A DNA stretch of 13,499 nucleotides, taken from positions 1 to 13,499 of the forward strand of contig JAIRPZ010000030.1 of the NCBI GenBank assembly GCA_031256755.1, in the 5' to 3' direction. The DNA comes from Planctomycetaceae bacterium. GTDB lineage: Bacteria > Planctomycetota > Planctomycetia > Pirellulales > Thermoguttaceae. The position numbers and the translations under genes are program-made. The notes beneath the pieces were generated by a model. It was not told where the DNA came from. It saw nothing but the letters and a program-made list of their open reading frames with translations, and ran no database searches. Positions 5,967 to 11,772 of the stretch are shown here, in pieces; the first letter of the stretch is position 1; the number at the start of each line of letters is the position of its first letter.

Positions 5967-7154
5967 ATGACCAAACGTACTTACGGAAACAAACTCGGCT
6001 TTAACACCAGAGCCGTGCATGCCGGCAACGATGTCGATAGCGAAACCGGTGCGATTCGGCGACCGATTACGATGGCGAACAGTTATGAATTGCCTTATGA
6101 TCCCAGCGATGTCAATTGGAGCAGTGCCGGAAAAAATATCTATACACGGAACGGCGGAAGCAATCAGCATTATTTACAAGAAAAACTTGCATCGCTTGCC
6201 GGCGGCGAAGATTGTATTGCGTTGGCAAGCGGTGCGGCGGCTCTGTCCGGTCTTTTTTTCTCCCTGCTCAAAACCGGAGACCACGTCATCTTTTCCAATA
6301 TAACGTATATCGCGGTCTATCGGCTGCTGAACGAATTGTTCAACAACAAGTTTCAAGTGGAAACAACGATACTCGACACTTCGGATTTAACAGCCGTTCA
6401 GGCAGCCATTCGTCCGGGTACGAAATTAATTCACACGGAAACACCCGGTAATCCGACACTTGCCGTTTCAGATATTCAGGCATTGGCAAAAGTTGCCCAT
6501 CAAAATAATGTGATGCTGTCCGTTGATAACACACTGGCATCGCCGTTCAATCAGCGTCCGCTCGAACTCGGTGCCGATTTTTGTATCGAGAGTTTGACAA
6601 AATACATCAACGGACACGGCGATGCCATGGGCGGTGCCATCATCGGCTCGAAGGAATTGCTGGAACCGATACGGTCGCAGGCTCAGATCAATCTCGGCGG
6701 AACGATTAGTCCGTTCAATGCGTGGCTGATTATGCGCGGCATGGTTACATTGCCGTTCCGAATGAAACAACACAACGAAAGCGCACAAAAAATTGCCGGG
6801 TTTTTAGAAAGCCGTCCTGAAGTACGTTTCGTTGCATATCCGGGCTTGAAAAATCATCCGGGACACGCCGTCGCGGCATCGCAAATGGCACCGGGTTTCG
6901 GCGGTGTTTTATCGTTTGGTCTCCATGCCGATCACGACACGCATAACCGGTTCGTTTCGTATTTGAGAATAATCACGTCGGCGGTTTCTTTGGGACACGA
7001 TGAAAGTTTAATTGTGTTTCTCGGTGAAAAAGACGAACGGCAATATCTGTATCCGCCGGAGTTTCACGGCGGCTTTTTCCGTTTCAGTACCGGTCTCGAA
7101 AACACCGAAGATATTATCGCCGACATCGAACAAGCACTGGAGAAAATATCCTGA
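5967..7154 (+). CDS. Trans-sulfuration PLP enzyme (cystathionine gamma-synthase/lyase or methionine gamma-lyase type)
   Basis: 395 residues, full length for the Cys/Met-metabolism PLP family. Landmarks: AVHAGNDVDSETGAIRRPI at the N-terminus; YTRNGG at 59-64, whose Tyr and Arg contact the cofactor phosphate of the partner subunit; SGAAAL near 88-93 for phosphate binding; SVDNT with Asp187 under the pyridine ring; and SLTKYINGHGDAMGG with Lys212 as the Schiff-base lysine. The C-terminus has TSAVSLGHDESL and FRFSTGLENTEDIIADIEQAL, also standard. The enzyme acts in the cytoplasm on sulfur amino acids. Cystathionine gamma-synthase, cystathionine lyase, methionine gamma-lyase and O-acetylhomoserine sulfhydrylase cannot be separated by eye, so no symbol is given. 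No sulfur-metabolism neighbour is present. No Shine-Dalgarno is seen before the ATG. Confidence 0.9.
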   Translation: MTKRTYGNKLGFNTRAVHAGNDVDSETGAIRRPITMANSYELPYDPSDVNWSSAGKNIYTRNGGSNQHYLQEKLASLAGGEDCIALASGAAALSGLFFSLLKTGDHVIFSNITYIAVYRLLNELFNNKFQVETTILDTSDLTAVQAAIRPGTKLIHTETPGNPTLAVSDIQALAKVAHQNNVMLSVDNTLASPFNQRPLELGADFCIESLTKYINGHGDAMGGAIIGSKELLEPIRSQAQINLGGTISPFNAWLIMRGMVTLPFRMKQHNESAQKIAGFLESRPEVRFVAYPGLKNHPGHAVAASQMAPGFGGVLSFGLHADHDTHNRFVSYLRIITSAVSLGHDESLIVFLGEKDERQYLYPPEFHGGFFRFSTGLENTEDIIADIEQALEKIS

Positions 7155-7172
7155 TCCTGTCCGCTCCTGTAT

Positions 7173-7198
7173 CACCGTTGATCGGTCCCCGGACGGTG
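7173..7198 (+). terminator. Weak hairpin between two converging genes
   Basis: CACCGT (7173-7178) and ACGGTG (7193-7198) form a six-base stem with a 14-base loop, 18 bases after the PLP enzyme stop. Only TTT follows, so efficient Rho-independent termination is doubtful. It is the best candidate between the convergent genes. Confidence 0.25.
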
Positions 7199-7251
7199 TT
7201 TGACCGCGCCGCAGCAACAGCAGGAGTAAAGCGGAATACGATCAAGGCGGA

Positions 7252-8895
7252 TCAGTTTTTCATTGCCGTCAGCAGTTCCCGGTTGATTTTAACGTTATGC
7301 CGGACATCCACCGGAAAACTTTTCAATAAACGTATATCCGCAATCGCTGCCGTCAACGTGTGACTCCGCCCCAGTTCCCGCAGTTCGGCAAGAAACTGCT
7401 CCCGTTCTGACGGCGTTGACGGAAAATGTTCCGGCAGCGGCTCGATGAACATACGTACCGTTCCGGCAGGCGAACCGGCAAGTGCCGACCGGAACACCTT
7501 CGGGTGACGGTTAAACACGGCTTCACACGGTATCGAAAAGTATGTTTGTTCCGTTCCCGATTCGTCAACAATAACCACCCGGTGGGCTTTCCGTCCGCAA
7601 AACCAGAACCGGTCTTGTTCGTCCAAATAACCGGTGTCGCCGATACGGTGCCAAACGTTATTTTCCGTATCCGTTATTTTTGATGCCCTATTCGCCGCCG
7701 GACGGTTCACATATTCTTTTGTCACCTGTTTTCCTGTAACAATAAGTTCGCCGATTTCTCCCGCCGGCAATTCCCTGATTTCATTCCATTGCAGCGGTTC
7801 ATCCGTGATTTGAATCACTTTCCACGAAACAGCCGCAAAACGTTTGCCGACACAAACGCCGCCGCCGTTTTCGGTTTTTGCGGCGGTTTCCCCAAGCACT
7901 TCGCTCGCAGAAATCACCGCAACCGGCAACGCTTCGGTCGCTCCGTAAGGCGTGAAAATATCGCCGTCAGGATGAATGCACGGTTTGAGTTTCCGCAGAA
8001 TCGCCGCCGGCACCGGCGCGCCTGCCGAAACCGCACGCCGGAGTGTTTCGAGACGCTTGCCCGTTTTTGTACAATAATCGGCAACACGGTTCCAAACAGC
8101 AGGAGATGCAAACGATTGCGTGATTTTCCACCGGTTTGCCGCTTCAACGATTTTCGCCGGATTGACTTGCGCGGGTTTCGATGTGTTCATATCGGGAATC
8201 ACCGCCGTCACTCCCATCGCCGCATCGAACAATCCGAAAAAGGGAAAGCATGCCAAATCAATTTCGCCGGGCTGAATGTTGAACCGATTCGCAATTTCAC
8301 TGACCTGTGTATCGAACATTCCGTGCGTAAACGCCACTCCTTTCGGCGGGCCGGTGCTGCCGCTCGTAAAAATAATCGCCGCCAAATCCTCTTCTTGCGG
8401 CGGGACCGGCGTGAAATTGACCGGCGGTTGCTGACGGACTTGCTGCCGGATTTCATGGAGCGAAAGTCCTCCCCAGCACCAGCGGTGTCCGGCGGTGAGA
8501 TGATATTTTGCTTTCGGAAACCGGCGGTGCATCAGGAGACGGACAAGATGAACCGCGGGAACAGCGGCGAAACCATCCGGCTCGGCTTCGGCGAGACAAT
8601 TGAGCATCCGCCGGATTCCCATACCGGGGTCAATCAGAATGAGCGTGATATTGGCTTTGCAGAGAGCGAAGACGAGGGAAATGAAATCAATCCCGTAGTG
8701 AACGAACAGGGCGAGCCGCATACCGGGTTTGAATCCGCTTTTCAGGAGGGCATCGGCAACGGCATCGGAATCGCGGTTCAGTCCGGCAAAGGTTATTGTC
8801 CGGTACTGTCCGCCGCCGGACGGTTCGGCAACGGCAATATTGCCGGGATAACGTTGAGCCATGTCAATGAGACGGGAAGCAATGTTGGGGTTCAT
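7252..8895 (-). CDS. oleC: OleC-type acyl-adenylate / beta-lactone synthetase (fatty acid CoA ligase family)
   Basis: 547 residues, ANL (AMP-binding) superfamily. OleC converts beta-hydroxy acids with ATP to beta-lactones, the step before decarboxylation to long-chain olefins. Features: LILIDPGMGIRRMLNCLAEA at about 86-105, typical of OleC rather than CoA ligases; the ATP loop IFTSGSTGPPKG at 175-186; FPFFGLFDAAMGVTAVIPDM at about 217-236; AGAPVPAAIL; FTPYGATEALPV at 314-325; GDTGYLDE with Asp420; FCGRKAHRV; IPCEAVFNRHPKVFR; and DVRHNVKINRE with the C-terminal lysine 536. All key residues are present. No oleA, oleB or oleD lies in the window, where they usually cluster, so the gene is isolated here and its substrate is uncertain. 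It is divergent from the NAD(P)H oxidoreductase gene. Confidence 0.85.
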   Translation of the reverse strand: MNPNIASRLIDMAQRYPGNIAVAEPSGGGQYRTITFAGLNRDSDAVADALLKSGFKPGMRLALFVHYGIDFISLVFALCKANITLILIDPGMGIRRMLNCLAEAEPDGFAAVPAVHLVRLLMHRRFPKAKYHLTAGHRWCWGGLSLHEIRQQVRQQPPVNFTPVPPQEEDLAAIIFTSGSTGPPKGVAFTHGMFDTQVSEIANRFNIQPGEIDLACFPFFGLFDAAMGVTAVIPDMNTSKPAQVNPAKIVEAANRWKITQSFASPAVWNRVADYCTKTGKRLETLRRAVSAGAPVPAAILRKLKPCIHPDGDIFTPYGATEALPVAVISASEVLGETAAKTENGGGVCVGKRFAAVSWKVIQITDEPLQWNEIRELPAGEIGELIVTGKQVTKEYVNRPAANRASKITDTENNVWHRIGDTGYLDEQDRFWFCGRKAHRVVIVDESGTEQTYFSIPCEAVFNRHPKVFRSALAGSPAGTVRMFIEPLPEHFPSTPSEREQFLAELRELGRSHTLTAAIADIRLLKSFPVDVRHNVKINRELLTAMKN

Positions 8896-8949
8896 CGGAT
8901 ACGTAAACGGATATTGTGCCGGGCGATGCCGTTTTTCCGGCGTATGTCA

Positions 8950-8987
8950 TCGAATTGCCGGTGTATTGAACCGCCGGCGTGATTCGA
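8950..8987. promoter_or_regulatory. Inverted repeat next to the oleC promoter
   Basis: TCGAAT (8950-8955) is the inverse of ATTCGA (8982-8987), and GCCGG (8957-8961) is the inverse of CCGGC (8974-8978). Together they make an 11-pair stem with a small internal loop and a 12-base loop. It lies directly downstream of the predicted oleC -10 box and overlaps the expected start site, so it could be an operator or a leader hairpin. Confidence 0.35.
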
Positions 8988-8988
8988 T

Positions 8989-8997
8989 AGTATAACA
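8989..8997 (-). promoter_or_regulatory. Extended -10 promoter of oleC
   Basis: On the minus strand the sequence reads TGTTATACT, an extended -10 with one mismatch to TATAAT. The predicted start is near 8982, leaving a leader of about 87 bases to the ATG at 8895. No good -35 is seen. Confidence 0.45.
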
Positions 8998-9024
8998 TGG
9001 AACTCTTCCGGTTTCACGGAAACG

Positions 9025-9033
9025 TGATATAAT
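9025..9033 (+). promoter_or_regulatory. Extended -10 promoter placing the start at the ATG (leaderless)
   Basis: TGATATAAT is a perfect extended -10. The hexamer ends at 9033, so transcription should begin near 9040, which is the A of the ATG. No Shine-Dalgarno can fit. The gene is therefore predicted to be leaderless. It faces away from the oleC promoter. Confidence 0.6.
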
Positions 9034-9039
9034 GACGGA

Positions 9040-9621
9040 ATGAAATGCCTTGTAATATTGAGTCATCCGAACCCGGAAAGTTATAACCATGCCCTTGCCG
9101 GAAAAACGGTCGATACGCTGAAAAAAACGGGACATGACGTGATTTTTCATGATCTCTATGCGGAACAATTCGATCCCGTTTTACCGAAAGGAGAAGAACA
9201 TCTGCCGGAACCGCAGTTGCCGCCGGTGATACAAAATTATCTTCGTGAATTCAAAGAAGCCGAAGGTATCGTTTTTCTTCATCCGAATTGGTGGGGAAGT
9301 CCGCCTGCCGTTTTACGCGGCTGGATCGAGCGGATTGTACGTACAAATTCTTGTTACAATTTTACGGAATCCGGCGTGCGGTCGTATGTCGGCGGCAAAA
9401 TTGTCCAGATTTTTTCAACCTCGAATACTCCGAAAGAGATTGAAGAGAAAGTTTACGGCGATCCGATTGAAACCTATTGGCGGACGGTTGTTTTCGGTGT
9501 ACTCGGCTGCCGGTCATTCAGCCGCCGCAACTTCGGTCCGATCATTGTCAGCACGCCCGAAGAACGCCGCACATGGCTCAATGAAGCCGAAACGATTATG
9601 AAAGAAAAATTTGCTTTGTGA
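9040..9621 (+). CDS. Flavodoxin-fold NAD(P)H oxidoreductase (Flavodoxin_2, NQO/MdaB-like)
   Basis: 193 residues, near full length for the NAD(P)H quinone oxidoreductase family, which uses a flavin to reduce quinones or other electrophiles by two electrons in the cytoplasm. The N-terminus CLVILSHPNPESYNHAL is the first strand plus the phosphate-binding loop. LHPNWWGSPPAVLRGWIERI at about 80-99 is the family's P-WW--PA-LKGW-DR block that frames the flavin. GGKIVQIFSTSNTP at about 118-131 is the next flavin-contacting strand. The true substrate cannot be told from sequence. It is convergent with the transglutaminase-like gene and divergent from oleC; no shared pathway is evident. Confidence 0.87.
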   Translation: MKCLVILSHPNPESYNHALAGKTVDTLKKTGHDVIFHDLYAEQFDPVLPKGEEHLPEPQLPPVIQNYLREFKEAEGIVFLHPNWWGSPPAVLRGWIERIVRTNSCYNFTESGVRSYVGGKIVQIFSTSNTPKEIEEKVYGDPIETYWRTVVFGVLGCRSFSRRNFGPIIVSTPEERRTWLNEAETIMKEKFAL

Positions 9622-9659
9622 AAAATCAACCGGCAATGCTGTAAATCTGTGCGATCAAT

Positions 9660-9700
9660 CTGTAAAAAATGAAAGTTTATGATCCGTTTCTATTTTACAG
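9660..9700. terminator. Possible bidirectional hairpin between converging genes
   Basis: CTGTAAAA (9660-9667) and TTTTACAG (9693-9700) are perfect 8-base inverses with a 25-base loop. They sit between the stop at 9621 and the minus-strand stop at 9690-9692, overlapping the latter. The stem is AT-rich and the loop is long, so it is a weak terminator at best. Confidence 0.3.
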
Positions 9701-10733
9701 ACGTTTCATGAATCCACTTGAACACGGGGCGCGGCGCACCGGCATTGAGCAATCCCTGAAAACATTCTTTCAGAAATAACGTTTTGTTTCTCGGATGTTC
9801 CGAATCGGGAAAGGAGTCCCCTTTTTGTAAAATAACCCGCTGTTCCGGGATGCCGCCGAAGGAATAGGTTCCCGACACCTGACACGGAAACCAAAAGCCC
9901 GCCGGTTTTTCTTTTGCCGCCTTGCTTTGTTTTCCGTCCGGCGTTGATTTTAATTCCAAATAAAATTCGGCGTAACAATGTTCCGGCACACGGACAATCC
10001 TTGCCGGTATTTTTCCGGCACGGCACAGCGCAACAAACAGACAACTCATATCCTTGCAGTCGCCAGTCCATTCCCCTTTCGGCATTTTTGTAACAGCAAA
10101 TGCCCCTTTCGCCGGATGACGAAAACCGTCTTCATCATATTTCACATTATTTTGCACAAAAGCGTAAAGGGCTTCTGCTTTGTTCCAGTCCGTGCCGCGG
10201 TCTTTTGTGATTTCCTTAAACATTTTTGCAAAACAAGGTTCGTCCGATTCAATGCACGGACTTTCACGGAGATACGGTCTGATTTCCGGCGGCACACGTT
10301 TCGGAATAACATATTGATCCGTTTTTTCCGGCGGCAGAAGGGCGAAATTTTCCACTTCAAAAGCAACAACCATTTCCAGTGTTTTTACCGGTTTAATGTT
10401 TCCGATACGGACGTTCATTTCCAGTGCGCCGTTATTGATGCGGCGGTACTGAATTTTGTCCGCTAAATCAGCACCCATTTTTTCTTCACTGACACTCACA
10501 ACCCGCTGTTCGTACCAATCGGTCGGCACCGGTACGGTTATTTGAACATTTTCCATAGCGGTTCCCGGTTCGATGATGATACCGGCACGCCAAACTTGCG
10601 TCAAACGTTCTCCCCGTTTCGGACCGCCGGCAGAATCGGCACTGTCCGGCTTGCCTGATGAAAAGTCAAACTGTGCCGAAGCCAAAACCGGAAAAAATAA
10701 CAAAACAATCAACACTGATAATGACCGTTTCAT
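9690..10733 (-). CDS. Exported transglutaminase-like (papain-fold) protein
   Basis: 347 residues. The ATG at 10733 is preferred over the in-frame one at 10793, because it starts a standard signal peptide (MKRSLSVLIVLLFFPVLASA, cleavage likely after residue 20) and the other would begin about at the predicted transcription start. Residues 45-135 form an all-beta N-terminal domain. The transglutaminase core follows: GDCKDMSCLFVALCRAGKIPARIV with Cys226, then VPEHCYAEFYLE with His252. The third catalytic position, normally Asp, falls in WFPCQVSG and is not Asp. This variant layout is familiar from planctomycete relatives, though I cannot confirm that here. Probably a periplasmic peptidase or amide-processing enzyme, or an inactive fold. 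A good promoter lies upstream. Confidence 0.83.
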   Translation of the reverse strand: MKRSLSVLIVLLFFPVLASAQFDFSSGKPDSADSAGGPKRGERLTQVWRAGIIIEPGTAMENVQITVPVPTDWYEQRVVSVSEEKMGADLADKIQYRRINNGALEMNVRIGNIKPVKTLEMVVAFEVENFALLPPEKTDQYVIPKRVPPEIRPYLRESPCIESDEPCFAKMFKEITKDRGTDWNKAEALYAFVQNNVKYDEDGFRHPAKGAFAVTKMPKGEWTGDCKDMSCLFVALCRAGKIPARIVRVPEHCYAEFYLELKSTPDGKQSKAAKEKPAGFWFPCQVSGTYSFGGIPEQRVILQKGDSFPDSEHPRNKTLFLKECFQGLLNAGAPRPVFKWIHETSVK

Positions 10734-10801
10734 GATAGGTCTGTCCCTGCAATCAATTTTTCCGACCGGTTTCCCGTATTGCGGATCGGTCAAACATTGT
10801 T

Positions 10802-10829
10802 ATTATATCTGCTGCTGAATTTTAATCAA
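10802..10829 (-). promoter_or_regulatory. Promoter of the transglutaminase-like gene
   Basis: On the minus strand, TTGATT (10829-10824) and TATAAT (10807-10802) are separated by 16 bases. It is the only promoter in the window with both boxes recognisable. The predicted start is near 10795, giving a leader of about 60 bases to the ATG at 10733. Confidence 0.6.
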
Positions 10830-10847
10830 GCCGTATAACAAAGAGGC

Positions 10848-10873
10848 GTTTTCGGGGAAGTGTTTTCGGGGAA
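10848..10873. repeat. Two tandem copies of GTTTTCGGGGAA (period 14)
   Basis: GTTTTCGGGGAA at 10848-10859 recurs exactly at 10862-10873. The second copy extends to a small palindrome, GTTTTC-GGG-GAAAAC (10862-10876). It lies at the end of the broken ankyrin lipoprotein gene, upstream of the next promoter. Confidence 0.5.
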
Positions 10874-10877
10874 AACA

Positions 10878-11390
10878 TCAATAACCCAAACCGGCAAAAA
10901 TTGCCTGATGCAATAAAGTGACTTTTGTTCTTTTAATGTAATAAGTGTTTTTTGAACGGTCTGAGTCATTGCCTTTTGTCTCATCGCGAACTGCTTTCTT
11001 TGCTATTCCGATGCTATTCACATCAACACCTTCGGCGATTAGATGCTCCATTTCTCCGATGTTTTTTCACACATAGCATCACAGAATTGGCGGACTTTCA
11101 GGTCGGAAAAAGAAAAAGGAGCGGAGTTTTTTTCTTTCGGTATTTAATCTCCGCTTTTTTGCGTAGTTTTTCCGAGAACGCTGAAGAAATCCCATCGAAC
11201 ATCATTGTTGCCGCCTCTATAAAAGTCTCATCCCACAGTGCATAAAAGGTGAGTATATCTCCGCCCGATTTTGCATTCCGTATCATTTTCGCTTCGGCGG
11301 CTTCTTCTGTTTGCGTACAACCCGCAACGGCAGATATTAACAAAAGAAACAACACGAAATTTCTAACGAAAAAACCGTTTTCATTTTCAT
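10878..11390 (-). pseudogene. Broken ankyrin-type lipoprotein gene (three one-base frameshifts); possible immunity gene
   Basis: No single frame covers it, but three in series do. From ATG 11390 the sequence gives MKMKTVF. One missing base in T6 (11374-11369) then leads to FVRNFVLFLLLISAVAGC, a textbook lipoprotein signal with lipobox AVAGC, and on to ...AEIKYRKKK. A missing base in A7 (11133-11127) leads to NSAPFSFSDLKVRQFCDAMC. A third in A6 (11067-11062) leads to EKNIGEMEHLIAEGVDVNS and then TLLHQAIFAG, which reads like ankyrin repeats. The stop is at 10880-10878, and the ankyrin region looks short. The uninterrupted part is 11098-11355 (GTG start). The gap to the membrane-protein gene is only 14 bases, so it is the last gene of the lipase operon. 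Either the gene is decayed or the assembly has homopolymer errors. Confidence 0.6.
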
Positions 11391-11404
11391 TACATTCACT
11401 TCTG

Positions 11405-11755
11405 TTAAAAATCCGTCAATTGCCGGACACATGATATTATAGCAAAAGCGAAGATAATGAACAGTATCCATACAATGATGTTCATGATTGACTTTCCGGT
11501 TCCCTGATGCATCCATCGATCAACATGCCGGCAGATACCTATTACCAGAGACAGCACCCAAATCACTGCGGCAGTACAAACACATGCAGTTAAAAGGAGT
11601 ATTTTTTCTAAATCGTCTTCATAAAAATTCCACTGATATAAATTATACAGATACGCAAACAGTCCGATAATTCCATACAAAACTATCCCACCGAGCGTCA
11701 TTATCAGAGGAAAAGCGGCGATAACGATCACGAGCCGAAATAAAAACTTTTTCAT
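11405..11755 (-). CDS. Hypothetical membrane protein, three predicted helices
   Basis: 116 residues, family not recognised. Start ATG at 11755, 17 bases after the lipase stop. Hydrophobic stretches lie at about 6-36 (FRLVIVIAAFPLIMTLGGIV onward), 52-73 (ILLLTACVCTAAVIWVLSLV) and 90-108 (MNIIVWILFIIFAFAIISC). The connecting loops are short, with acidic EDDLEK before the second helix and RHVDRWMHQGTGK before the third. No Shine-Dalgarno is seen; close spacing suggests cotranscription with the lipase gene and perhaps translational coupling. Position between a secreted lipase and an ankyrin-type lipoprotein makes an accessory or immunity role possible, but nothing in the sequence shows it directly. 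Confidence 0.65.
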   Translation of the reverse strand: MKKFLFRLVIVIAAFPLIMTLGGIVLYGIIGLFAYLYNLYQWNFYEDDLEKILLLTACVCTAAVIWVLSLVIGICRHVDRWMHQGTGKSIMNIIVWILFIIFAFAIISCVRQLTDF

Positions 11756-11772
11756 AAAGAAATCAGGAAAGG

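Noticed and set aside
7151..7260. CTGATCC ... GGATCAGTTTTT as a terminator
   Set aside because: The arms are about 90 bases apart and one overlaps the end of oleC; probably chance.
7789..8982. Long plus-strand ORF of 397 codons opposite oleC
   Set aside because: Its translation is Arg/Asn/Phe-rich with no family features, and it lies antisense to a clearly conserved enzyme.
10952..11245. Plus-strand ORF of 97 codons opposite the broken lipoprotein gene
   Set aside because: Antisense, with no features; the minus strand shows the lipobox and ankyrin-like pattern.
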